A stretch of 64,000 nucleotides of DNA from SIG565 sp045651765 (lineage in GTDB: Bacteria > Bacillota > Clostridia > Oscillospirales > Acutalibacteraceae): positions 1 to 64,000 of the forward strand of contig JAZRSY010000003.1 in assembly GCA_045651765.1 (NCBI GenBank), in the 5' to 3' direction. The notes below the pieces were generated by a model. That model worked only from the letters and a program-made list of their open reading frames with translations. It made no database searches and had not been told where the DNA came from. A program made the translations under genes and the position numbers. Below are positions 7,268 through 14,917 of this stretch, in pieces. How positions within the stretch are numbered: position 1 is the first letter of the stretch; each line of letters begins with the position of its first letter.

Positions 7268-7492
7268 TTATTCGAATAATTCTGACACAGAAATCTTCAA
7301 TGCGGTTGCTATATCGAATAGTACCTCAAAAGAAGGATCTATCTTTCCGTTGATAATCCGGTTGATATATCCATCATTCTTTTTAATCTTACTACTCAAA
7401 TACTGACAAGATAAATTCCTCTCGTTCATTAGCTTACAAAGTTTCTTAACGAACAATTCTCTTCCATCTTCGTAATTCAGTTTCTTTTCCAT
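7268..7492 (-). CDS. XRE-family HTH transcriptional regulator
   Basis: The 74-residue protein is a single Cro/C1-type helix-turn-helix domain (about residues 12-70): KKLCKLMNERNLSCQYLSSK leads into a recognition helix region KKNDGYINRIINGKIDPS and ends in LFDIATALKISVSELFE. Such minimal XRE proteins act as dimeric DNA binders. The start follows AGTGAGG. It stands alone, with a palindrome plus half-site overlapping a promoter directly downstream (7198-7260), so it probably controls whatever is transcribed leftward from there. It may be a relic of an integrated element. Confidence 0.85.
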   Translation of the reverse strand: MEKKLNYEDGRELFVKKLCKLMNERNLSCQYLSSKIKKNDGYINRIINGKIDPSFEVLFDIATALKISVSELFE

Positions 7493-7519
7493 AATAAAAC
7501 CTCACTTATATAAAAACTA

Positions 7520-7541
7520 AAGAGCCGCTCACGCGACTCTT
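7520..7541 (-). terminator. Terminator after the DMT exporter gene
   Basis: Stem AAGAGTCGC/GCGGCTCTT (one mismatch) read on the minus strand, followed by TAGTTTTTAT, about 75 bases after the stop codon at 7617. Confidence 0.6.
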
Positions 7542-7616
7542 CGTTTATAAGTATAAGAATTGTTTTATTTGCGGTTTCAAGAAAAGATTAATAAACTCAA
7601 GAAAGACGCAAAAGAT

Positions 7617-8486
7617 TCAAAATTTATGTTCCTTTTGCTTGATCAATTCACCGCACATTGCCCCGCCGATTATAAGCACAGCACCTATAATCTGTAACGG
7701 CAGCATTGTTTCTTTTAAGAACGCTACCGAGAACAACACTGCTGATAATGGCTCCAAATATCCACAGATAGCAACCGTCTGCACTTTGAGTTTTCCGATA
7801 GAGGAAAAGTAAAAATAACAGCCAATGCCCGTGTTCAGCAGACCGAGTATAAGTATTGGCACTATACTCGATGGTTCGATCTGCAAAGTGTAGCCTTGCT
7901 TTAATCCCACAAATATCGCTACTGATAAAAATGCTATGGTAAGCTGCAACGTGGAATTTTCAAGTCCCACAATATCTTTTGCTTTCTTATTGCAGATAAC
8001 CATAAAGGCATACATAACAGCAGAGAGCAGACCACAGGCGATGCCAAATATATCTCCCTTGCCATCAAAGGCATTTCCGTTTATCAACACCACGCCGACA
8101 ACTACAGCAAGAAAACCAAGCACTTTATTTGCAGTCAGCCGTTCCTTGAACAGCAAAGGCGATAAAGCCATTACTATTACCGGACCGCAGTAATATAAAA
8201 GCGAAGCGATACTGACACCGATCCTAGCGTATGCTTCGTAGAGGAACATCCAACTTGTCCCCATAGCAATACCCGATACTGTAAGGAACAGAAACTGCAT
8301 TTTATGTTTGTAAAAAGTTAGTTTTTCTCCGCCGATAAAGAATAATGCAATCAGCAGAATACTACCTATCAAAGTACGAAGCAGTACAATATTCTGACTG
8401 CTTAAATCAATAAAACTCGCAACAATCCCGTTTGAGCCAAACAGAAGTAAAGCGAATATGTATTTGAAGAACGCCTTGTTATTCAT
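7617..8486 (-). CDS. EamA/DMT-superfamily exporter (RhaT/YdcZ type)
   Basis: A 289-residue polytopic protein with about ten hydrophobic helices and two EamA repeats (about 8-135 and 150-280). The end of repeat one has YYCGPVIVMALSPLLFKERL and that of repeat two YLEPLSAVLFSVAFLKE, the usual signature of the family, which exports metabolites or amino acids. I take the ATG at 8486 because AGAGGT stands ten bases upstream. A longer frame to 8537 has no ribosome binding site. It is divergent from a LysR regulator whose likely operator lies between them, so regulated expression is expected. Substrate unknown. Confidence 0.85.
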   Translation of the reverse strand: MNNKAFFKYIFALLLFGSNGIVASFIDLSSQNIVLLRTLIGSILLIALFFIGGEKLTFYKHKMQFLFLTVSGIAMGTSWMFLYEAYARIGVSIASLLYYCGPVIVMALSPLLFKERLTANKVLGFLAVVVGVVLINGNAFDGKGDIFGIACGLLSAVMYAFMVICNKKAKDIVGLENSTLQLTIAFLSVAIFVGLKQGYTLQIEPSSIVPILILGLLNTGIGCYFYFSSIGKLKVQTVAICGYLEPLSAVLFSVAFLKETMLPLQIIGAVLIIGGAMCGELIKQKEHKF

Positions 8487-8532
8487 ACGATACCTCTTGT
8501 AATTGAACTGAAAATAGTATATCATAATATCA

Positions 8533-8562
8533 AGCATAACAAAAGCGAATGTTTGTAATGCT
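8533..8562. promoter_or_regulatory. Probable LysR operator in the divergent intergenic region
   Basis: A 30-bp dyad with outer arms AGCAT/ATGCT and inner arms ACAAA/TTTGT (10 of 11 arm positions paired) lies between the exporter start (8486) and the LysR start (8593). That is the normal location of a LysR-type activation or autoregulatory site. Confidence 0.6.
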
Positions 8563-8592
8563 CAAAATCACAATTTAGAATAGGTGTTCTTT

Positions 8593-9459
8593 ATGGATAT
8601 GAATTTGCAAAAATATCTCTCGTTTGTAAAAACGGTGGAATACGGCAGTTTTACAAAAGCGGCGGAGATATTAAACTACACACAATCGGGCATCAGCAGA
8701 ATGATAGCCGACCTTGAAAAAGAATGGGGCGTAACGCTTCTTGAACGAAGCAAGTACGGCGTAAAGCCTACAAGTGACGGAATGAAGTTGTTGCCATACG
8801 CACAAAACCTCTGTGTCGATTTTGATAAACTGAAAATGCAGGTGGATGAGCTGAACGGCTTACAATCGGGACTTATCCGAATCGGTACATTTTCAAGCGT
8901 GGCAACCCATTGGCTGCCGAACATCATAAAAGAATTTCAAAAGGACTATCCCAATATTGATTATGAACTTCTGCTCGGTGACTATACCGAGATTGAAGAA
9001 TGGATACATACGGGCAGAGTAGATTGCGGCTTTTTGAGATTGCCGACACACCCCGACTTTGAAACCGTCTTTTTAGAGAAAGACAAACTGATGGCGATCA
9101 TCCCCGAAAATCATCCACTAAAGGACAGCAATAAGTTTCCCGTGACTGCTCTTTGTGATGAGCCGTTCATGCTTCTCGAAAAGGGTGCAAAAGCGGAAAT
9201 CTCTGAAATCTTTGAGCGTAACAATTTAACGCCCAATGTTAAATTTACCACTTGGGATGACTACGCAGTAATGTCTATGGTGGAAAGCGGTCTCGGCATT
9301 GCGATACTACCCGAACTGATCTTAAAGCGTGTGCCATATAAAATTATTGCAAAAGAGCTTGACGTTCCGGCATACCGTAATATCGGACTTGCTTTGAGAG
9401 ACAAGAAAACCGCCTCACTTGCGGTGAAACGGTTTATTGACTATTTGCAGTATAGATAA
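8593..9459 (+). CDS. LysR-family transcriptional regulator
   Basis: 288 residues with an N-terminal winged HTH (about residues 2-60, LQKYLSFVKTVEYGSFTKAA then TQSGISRMIADLEKEWG) and a C-terminal periplasmic-binding-like effector domain (about 88-285). The length is normal for the family. The GTG at 8584 overlaps the AGGTG ribosome binding site, so the ATG at 8593 is preferred. It is transcribed away from the DMT exporter gene and probably regulates it in response to the exported compound. A hairpin follows the stop codon. Confidence 0.9.
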   Translation: MDMNLQKYLSFVKTVEYGSFTKAAEILNYTQSGISRMIADLEKEWGVTLLERSKYGVKPTSDGMKLLPYAQNLCVDFDKLKMQVDELNGLQSGLIRIGTFSSVATHWLPNIIKEFQKDYPNIDYELLLGDYTEIEEWIHTGRVDCGFLRLPTHPDFETVFLEKDKLMAIIPENHPLKDSNKFPVTALCDEPFMLLEKGAKAEISEIFERNNLTPNVKFTTWDDYAVMSMVESGLGIAILPELILKRVPYKIIAKELDVPAYRNIGLALRDKKTASLAVKRFIDYLQYR

Positions 9460-9465
9460 GAAAGA

Positions 9466-9498
9466 TGGCGGCAAGGAGAATTGTTCACCCTGCCGCCA
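9466..9498. terminator. Hairpin between convergent genes
   Basis: Stem TGGCGGCA/TGCCGCCA with a 17-base loop downstream of the LysR gene. A similar hairpin (AAGGCGGCA...TGTCGTCTT) occurs at 14849-14887, at the other end of the two-component/VTC block. Confidence 0.6.
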
Positions 9499-9519
9499 CT
9501 GTTTGTTAGGTGCAAATTA

Positions 9520-11352
9520 TCAACTCGCTTCAAAATCTCCCGATTCAGAACCCACTGTGATTGTATATGTCTCACCAGACACAATATCGGGACTTGAGAG
9601 AATAACCACTGCAAAGTTCAGCTCAGGGGTATGCTCGATAATTGTTTTTCCATTATTATCTTTCAGCAAAATCTTTGTTCCTGCGGATTGGTTGCCTACG
9701 CTTATGGCAACTACGCCTTGCTTGGAATCACTAAATGTCTGTGCCATACCGGAAGCACCTGTGCCGATAAATGTACCGCCCGTAATTGTTGCACTTCGGT
9801 CATAATCAAGCGTGGCGGTGTCGCCCTGTGTAGGTCCTGTAACAACGGTATATCCACCAGATATCGTAAGCGTACCGTTTGCATCAATTCCGTCACCCGA
9901 TGCTTTTACATAAAGCTTTCCGCCGGAGATGACAATACTGCCGTTGCCTGCGGACATTCCACCGCCCATACCGTGTTTACCGCCGCCGAACATACCATCA
10001 CGACCACCGGTAGTACCACTGGAATCCGTTCCGCCTGCGGCATTGAGACCGTCATCACTGGCGACTATCTTAAATTCTCCACCCTTAACATCAATATTGA
10101 GTGCTTCCAAGCCCTCATAGCTTTCCGTAATATTAAACACACCTGCTGTAATAGTGAGACTTTCTTCTGCGTGGATTGCATCATCACCTGATGCTATTTC
10201 AAACGTGCCGCCGTTTATGGTCACAGATACATCTGAATGAACAGAGTCATCGGCAGAGTCGATCTTAAATGTACCGCCGCTGATCAAAAGACTGTTAACT
10301 GCTTTAATGCCCTTCATACTCGTACCGCTTTCATCGGTCGTGGTGGTTGAGCTTTGTGAGCTACCAGGTCGCATTCCGCCGTGACCACCGCCGCCCATAA
10401 AGCCGCCGTAGTTACCGGAAGATGCATTAGAGCCGTTTTCGCTGCCACCGCCGATAAGAAGATCAAAGGTGCCGTTTTCAATCTGCAGATAAGCACCTGC
10501 GGCGATACCATCTCCCTCGGCTTCGATATTCATCGTGCCGTCAGAGATATAAATAAAGCCGAGTGAGGCATCATCTGTATTTTCGCAGTGGATGCCGTCC
10601 TTACCTGCATCAATAGTGAGTTTTGTTGAACTTGAGATCCTAACGCTGTCGTTAGCATCCAAACCGTGAGATGCGGAATTTACGGTATAAGTTCCGCCTG
10701 TGAACACAAGGTCATCTTTGCAAACAATACCGTGCGCTGCAGGAGAGGTTACTGTTAAACTGCCCGATCCGTTGAAGGTTAAGTCCTGCTTTGAAAACAC
10801 AGCAGCATCAATATTATTTTCATCAATTGCGGTGAAAGATCCGCCGTTGGCAAGAGTATTTGCTTTCCCGTCTGCAAGTGTCACAAATACCTTGTCTGCT
10901 TCAAGAATATACAGTGCAGCCGAGGTTTTACTTGTAATATCCACGCCGTTCAGTACGATCTGCAATTTAGCAGTGTCCTCAGCGTTGACGATAATCATAC
11001 CATCTGTAAGTGTTCCTGAAATAACATAGGTTGCTTCTTCTGTTATTGTTACTGTACTGCCGGATATTTTTACACTGTTGGAGCTTGAGGCTGCCGATGT
11101 TCCGTTCAGTTGAATGGACACAGCCTTGCTTTCATCATACTCGGTTTTACCATCACGATCGGTAAACATATCCTCATCTGCCTGTGAAAAGTCTACATCT
11201 ACAGGATCGGAGGATGTACCTGATGGTTCAGTAATGCTTGATTCGTTATTACTATTATAGATTGTTCCATCGTTATCACTTGGCTTTCCGCAACCTGTAA
11301 ACAGACAACACACCAAGGTAAAAACCAATAATATGGATATATATTTCTTCAT
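9520..11352 (-). CDS. Cthe_2159-like carbohydrate-binding beta-helix lipoprotein
   Basis: The 610-residue lipoprotein (lipobox LFTGC, Cys about 21) has a Ser/Thr-rich linker and then a long array of short repeats with ISGGT(F/Y), DGIxAxG and xSxDDxxH motifs (GDGIDANGTLTISGGYTVV for example). These mark the parallel beta-helix family founded by Clostridium thermocellum Cthe_2159 (PF14262), which binds acidic polysaccharide and calcium. Two Gly-rich, Met/His-containing loops (GGFMGGGGHGGMRPG and GGRDGMFGGGKHGMGGG) interrupt the helix. It is the last gene of the operon with VTC and DUF4956 proteins. A role in extracellular polymer binding or assembly is inferred. Confidence 0.8.
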   Translation of the reverse strand: MKKYISILLVFTLVCCLFTGCGKPSDNDGTIYNSNNESSITEPSGTSSDPVDVDFSQADEDMFTDRDGKTEYDESKAVSIQLNGTSAASSSNSVKISGSTVTITEEATYVISGTLTDGMIIVNAEDTAKLQIVLNGVDITSKTSAALYILEADKVFVTLADGKANTLANGGSFTAIDENNIDAAVFSKQDLTFNGSGSLTVTSPAAHGIVCKDDLVFTGGTYTVNSASHGLDANDSVRISSSTKLTIDAGKDGIHCENTDDASLGFIYISDGTMNIEAEGDGIAAGAYLQIENGTFDLLIGGGSENGSNASSGNYGGFMGGGGHGGMRPGSSQSSTTTTDESGTSMKGIKAVNSLLISGGTFKIDSADDSVHSDVSVTINGGTFEIASGDDAIHAEESLTITAGVFNITESYEGLEALNIDVKGGEFKIVASDDGLNAAGGTDSSGTTGGRDGMFGGGKHGMGGGMSAGNGSIVISGGKLYVKASGDGIDANGTLTISGGYTVVTGPTQGDTATLDYDRSATITGGTFIGTGASGMAQTFSDSKQGVVAISVGNQSAGTKILLKDNNGKTIIEHTPELNFAVVILSSPDIVSGETYTITVGSESGDFEAS

Positions 11353-11367
11353 ACAGCACCCCTCAAA

Positions 11368-12063
11368 TTAAAGCTCTGTCACCGTAGTTTCTTGCTTGGA
11401 TACGGTGATTTCAAGATTGCCGTTGCGACAACGGAGCTTGTCGATCATTTCTTTTTCTTTCGTTACATCACGCAAAACCACATTGTATGTAAGCTTAAAC
11501 ATACTGCCCATATTAGTGCTTTTTACACGGGCGAGGTCAAAGGATGTGGTATATGCTTTGAAAATATCATCAAACACACCTGTGTAATCCAAATCTTCTG
11601 GGATAACGATAGTAAATGTTTTGTAGGTGGCAGCGTTCTTTTTTGAGCCAAAATCCAAATGGTTGTATAGCAAAAACATTATGCACATAATAAGCGTGAA
11701 TAATGCCGCAAAGCCGAGATAGCCCATACCTGAGATAAGACCTGCGCCCATTGCAAGAAACAGTGTGCAGATCTCCTTTGCAGTACCGGGAACACTGCGG
11801 AAACGGACAAGACTAAATGCACCTGCCACCGCAACACCTGCGCCTACATTACCGTTGACCATCATAATAACGATACAAACGACAGCCGGGAGCAGGGCAA
11901 GTGTTACAACGAAGCTCTTTGTATAACGGGTGCGGTACATATAGGCAAATGCCATTACAAGTCCTAATACAAGAGAGCACCCTAAGCAGAGCAGAAAATC
12001 GGTCACGCTGATGACCGTAGTTAAATCCGTATCAAATAGTCCTTTAAATAAATTTTCAAGCAT
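11368..12063 (-). CDS. DUF4956 membrane protein
   Basis: The 231-residue protein has four to five hydrophobic helices in the first two thirds, with the conserved segment GAGVAVAGAFSLVRFRSVPG, and a soluble C-terminal domain (about 150-231). This is the DUF4956 architecture. The gene overlaps the upstream VTC-domain gene by 8 bp and ends 15 bp before the lipoprotein gene. DUF4956 genes are regularly found next to VTC-like polyphosphate polymerase genes. A membrane partner role for the VTC protein is inferred from that association only. Confidence 0.85.
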   Translation of the reverse strand: MLENLFKGLFDTDLTTVISVTDFLLCLGCSLVLGLVMAFAYMYRTRYTKSFVVTLALLPAVVCIVIMMVNGNVGAGVAVAGAFSLVRFRSVPGTAKEICTLFLAMGAGLISGMGYLGFAALFTLIMCIMFLLYNHLDFGSKKNAATYKTFTIVIPEDLDYTGVFDDIFKAYTTSFDLARVKSTNMGSMFKLTYNVVLRDVTKEKEMIDKLRCRNGNLEITVSKQETTVTEL

Positions 12064-12799
12064 TTATAGCTACCTCCAACATATTATATTCGTTAATTAT
12101 ATGGTTTTGAGGAAAAATCAGCGTTCTGTACGCCGTTCCGTATTTTGAAAAGGATGTTTTATAGATACGCTCTTTTGAAAGTACCTGCGTCATCCAAAGC
12201 GGAATACCGCCTGAGCATTTTATCTCCATTAACACCTTGCTTTCGGGAAGGATCGGCGTTCCGTATACTTCGGATTCCAACGACAGATCCTCTTGTCTGC
12301 AAAAAATGTTATCGTCAAAGGTCACACGGAAGTCGCTGCCATCATTTGCATAAAAGGCTTCTCGCTCATACGAAAGAAAAACCGCAGGGTGAAGCGTGCC
12401 GTAGTAATCCATAAAATAATCAATTTCGTTAGAAATCTGCGTGCGCTTATTGGTGTGTCTTTCTCCAGACAGCCATCCCATTGCTTCATTGTTCGCTAAA
12501 GATATTCTCCGCTTATATACCACGTGCTTATATTTTTTCTTCAGTTCTACAAACACCGTACTGTCCGGCTCAGCTCTGCCGTAGCTGCGGATACGGAGTT
12601 TTTCTTTGTATGTCGGTTTCTCAATCGACCTGCGAATCAGAAGATAGGTGTCTGTATCATAATAAATATTACGAATCGTGGTGCGCCCATACTTATCCAG
12701 CTTCATATACGGCTTCATTGCATCAAGCACTTTAGCTTTTTGTTCGAGGGTTATCATATATTTAATTTCATAGCGCTTGAACACCGTCTGAAATGCCAT
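12056..12799 (-). CDS. VTC-domain (polyphosphate polymerase-like, CYTH superfamily) protein
   Basis: The 247-residue protein matches the VTC domain (PF09359). It has an N-terminal FKRYEIKYMI strand, basic tunnel motifs KEKLRIRSYGR and VELKKKYKHVVYKRR, an acidic FVELK motif, LSYEREAF and a final VLMEIKCSG. In eukaryotic VTC the basic tunnel builds polyphosphate from ATP. Bacterial homologues paired with DUF4956 are presumed to act similarly at the membrane. The start at 12799 has AGGAGG nine bases upstream, held in a hairpin (12809-12845). Its own predicted promoter lies between the kinase gene and this start. Confidence 0.8.
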   Translation of the reverse strand: MAFQTVFKRYEIKYMITLEQKAKVLDAMKPYMKLDKYGRTTIRNIYYDTDTYLLIRRSIEKPTYKEKLRIRSYGRAEPDSTVFVELKKKYKHVVYKRRISLANNEAMGWLSGERHTNKRTQISNEIDYFMDYYGTLHPAVFLSYEREAFYANDGSDFRVTFDDNIFCRQEDLSLESEVYGTPILPESKVLMEIKCSGGIPLWMTQVLSKERIYKTSFSKYGTAYRTLIFPQNHIINEYNMLEVAINA

Positions 12800-12808
12800 A
12801 AAAACAAA

Positions 12809-12845
12809 TCCTCCTGTACCTTGATGACATCATTGTACAGGAGGA
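12809..12845 (-). promoter_or_regulatory. Hairpin sequestering the VTC Shine-Dalgarno
   Basis: On the minus strand TCCTCCTGTAC (12835-12845) pairs perfectly with GTACAGGAGGA (12809-12819), and the loop contains a further TGATG/CATCA stem. The right-hand arm holds the AGGAGG that serves the VTC gene. A read-through transcript from the regulator promoter would hide the site. A transcript begun at the internal promoter would lack the 5' arm. Confidence 0.6.
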
Positions 12846-12864
12846 AGATTGAAGTTTGATTGAA
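12832..12864 (-). promoter_or_regulatory. Predicted internal promoter with response-regulator box
   Basis: The minus strand reads TTCAATCaaacTTCAATC (12847-12864) then, nine bases on, a -10-like TACAAT (12832-12837). The same arrangement, with the same heptamers and N4 spacing, precedes the response regulator gene (14810-14841). No good -35 is present, as expected for an activator-dependent promoter. Confidence 0.55.
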
Positions 12865-12877
12865 GATACTTTTATTT

Positions 12878-14110
12878 TTACATTTTAGGGAGTCGTGCAG
12901 TAAAGCATACCTTCCCATCATAGCAGAACACTTCTATTTTGCCGTTATGCGCTTCGACTATAGCCTTGGCAATCGCAAGTCCAAGTCCGTAATGCTTGTC
13001 CTCGCCGTTACGGGCTTCGTCTGCACGGTAGAAGCGTTCAAACAACTGTGTCATTTGTTCCTGCGGTATCGGCTCCCCGTCATTGATAACGGTGAAAACA
13101 GCATTGCTTCGGGTGTGAGTAAGGCTAACAGATACCTCTTTGCCGTTATGACTGTGCTTTATAGCATTGTCAACGAGAATGGATACGAGCTGACTGAGTT
13201 GTGTGCTGTTTCCCAAGGTAATAATGCCGTTTGTTATCTGCGAATTAAGCGTTAGTCCGTTCTCAAAAGCAACGCTCTCAAAAGGTAACACACCACCGGC
13301 AACCAAGCGGCTTAAATCGAGATACTCCATCTGCGGCTTTACATTCTCTGTACGAGCAAGCTCCAAGAGTTGTCCGACCAGCTTGCCCATTCTTTCGTTT
13401 TCGTACTGAATATTGGAAAGCCATTGGTTATCGCCAATCTCACGAGATAATAGCTCGGCATTGGCGCTAACCACCGATACCGGTGTTTTTAGTTCGTGGC
13501 CTGCATCCGAAATAAATTGCTTTTGCTTTTGATAACCTTCTTCAAGGGGCGTTACAATCTTTTTTGCCAAATATACCGCAAGGAAATATAGCGCAATGAT
13601 GGCTACGCCGCCAAAGATGAGTGTATATCGGAACAGCGTATTCATACTTTCACGGATAATGGTATTGTCCATAAATGAAACAAGCGTGTAGCCACCCTTG
13701 TCCATCCTATAATACACCAAGTTATCGATCATACCGTTTACGTCGGATTTTTTAAGTACCTGTCTTGCTGCACTTTCAAGCTCGGCATCGGTATAAACAG
13801 CGGCATCGTCATTTCGTATCTCTATTACCTTGTTATCATAGGAGATTGCAACCGAGTAAAAGGTGGATAGTTTGAATTGATTTGTATCAAAATGGGGGCC
13901 TCTGTCGGGGAAAGGCTTCATAGGATCAAAAGCTCCACCCATAGGCTTTTCCAACATATACTGCTCTGCGTGTTCCTTTAGCATTTCTCGATTTGTTGTG
14001 GTAACCTCAAAGTAACTGGAAATATAAATCACACAAAGTGTTCCTACCCACAGAAACGTTAAAATACTCATAATGGCGGCAACGATCTTTTTTCTTGATT
14101 TCTTAAACAT
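12878..14110 (-). CDS. Sensor histidine kinase
   Basis: The 410-residue kinase has two transmembrane helices (about 9-31 and 158-181) enclosing an extracytoplasmic sensor of about 125 residues, a HisKA domain with the phosphorylated His about 205 in SDAGHELKTPVS, and an HATPase_c domain with N box (LVDNAIKHS) and G boxes (NDGEPIP and GLGLAIAKAI). It overlaps the response regulator by 8 bp and forms an OmpR-type two-component system with it. Position upstream of VTC, DUF4956 and the binding lipoprotein suggests those genes are its targets. The signal is unknown. Confidence 0.92.
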   Translation of the reverse strand: MFKKSRKKIVAAIMSILTFLWVGTLCVIYISSYFEVTTTNREMLKEHAEQYMLEKPMGGAFDPMKPFPDRGPHFDTNQFKLSTFYSVAISYDNKVIEIRNDDAAVYTDAELESAARQVLKKSDVNGMIDNLVYYRMDKGGYTLVSFMDNTIIRESMNTLFRYTLIFGGVAIIALYFLAVYLAKKIVTPLEEGYQKQKQFISDAGHELKTPVSVVSANAELLSREIGDNQWLSNIQYENERMGKLVGQLLELARTENVKPQMEYLDLSRLVAGGVLPFESVAFENGLTLNSQITNGIITLGNSTQLSQLVSILVDNAIKHSHNGKEVSVSLTHTRSNAVFTVINDGEPIPQEQMTQLFERFYRADEARNGEDKHYGLGLAIAKAIVEAHNGKIEVFCYDGKVCFTARLPKM

Positions 14111-14786
14111 CGTCGCACCTCAATTCGTAGCCGATACCACGCACCGCTTTGATCTCCGCCTTTGCGCCGACGAAGTTCAGTTTTTTACGGGTAAAGGACA
14201 TATATACTTCTACATTGTTGTATTCTGCTTCACTCTCAAAGCCCCAAATTTTAACTGCAAGCTGCTCACGGGTAAGTATCTGTCCCTGATTAGCAATGAG
14301 ATATTCAAGGATGTGGTACTCCTTTTCACTCAACCGCACACTTTGCCCATTAGTAGTACAGGATAGTGTGGATGTATTTGTATCAAGGCTAATGTCTCCG
14401 TAATAGAGTGTGCCATCTGCTGTGTTTATGTTACGTCTGCCAAGGGCACGAAGGCGAGCCAGCAGTTCCTTGGTCATGAAAGGCTTTGTGAGATAATCGT
14501 CCGCACCACTGTCAAGACCGGTTACTTTGTCATCGAGTTCTGCCTTTGCCGTCAGCATTAGGATTGGTGTGCGGATACCTTTCTGCCGTGCTATCTTTGC
14601 AATCTCATATCCATTCATTCCGGGGAGCATAACATCAAGGATAATAATATCGTATATATCGCTCTCGATGGCAGCTAAACCGTCAAGCCCGTTAGCGTAA
14701 TGATCTACTTCATATTTTTCTTGACGCAGTATTTCGCACAGAGCCTGCGCCATTCTTTTTTCATCTTCCACAAGCAAAAGTCGCAT
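14103..14786 (-). CDS. OmpR-family response regulator
   Basis: The 227-residue protein has a receiver domain (about 1-118; acidic pair E7-D8, phosphoacceptor D51 in IIILDVMLPG, the LMLTAKAE Thr and the LTKPF Lys) and a winged-helix DNA-binding domain (about 130-225, ending GIGYEL). The start follows GGAGGTG. It is the first gene of a five-gene unit: regulator, kinase, VTC, DUF4956, binding lipoprotein. A tandem TTCAATC box overlaps its own -35 region, so autoregulation is likely. Confidence 0.93.
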   Translation of the reverse strand: MRLLLVEDEKRMAQALCEILRQEKYEVDHYANGLDGLAAIESDIYDIIILDVMLPGMNGYEIAKIARQKGIRTPILMLTAKAELDDKVTGLDSGADDYLTKPFMTKELLARLRALGRRNINTADGTLYYGDISLDTNTSTLSCTTNGQSVRLSEKEYHILEYLIANQGQILTREQLAVKIWGFESEAEYNNVEVYMSFTRKKLNFVGAKAEIKAVRGIGYELRCDDV

Positions 14787-14809
14787 ATCGACACCTCCAC
14801 TTATACACC

Positions 14810-14841
14810 ATTATACCATAAAAGATTGAAAAATGATTGAA
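14810..14841 (-). promoter_or_regulatory. Response regulator promoter with tandem TTCAATC box
   Basis: The minus strand has TTCAATCatttTTCAATC (14824-14841), eight bases, then -10 TATAAT (14810-14815). The 11-bp repeat period suits an OmpR-type dimer. A further TTCAAT lies just upstream (about 14845-14850). Confidence 0.6.
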
Positions 14842-14848
14842 GAAATTG

Positions 14849-14887
14849 AAAAGGCGGCAAGGATAATGTTTCTCCCTGTCGTCTTTT
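14849..14887. terminator. Hairpin next to the IS3 element
   Basis: Stem AAAAGGCGGCA/TGTCGTCTTTT (with G-T pairs), then TATTTATC. It resembles the hairpin at 9466-9498 in stem and in loop (AAGGANAAT...CCC). Confidence 0.45.
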
Positions 14888-14917
14888 ATTTATCAAAAAC
14901 TATCTACATACAATTAT

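Noticed and set aside
9631..10191. Plus-strand 186-codon frame opposite the beta-helix lipoprotein gene
   Set aside because: It is a by-product of the repetitive GC-richer lipoprotein sequence. Cys-rich low-complexity translation, no ribosome binding site.
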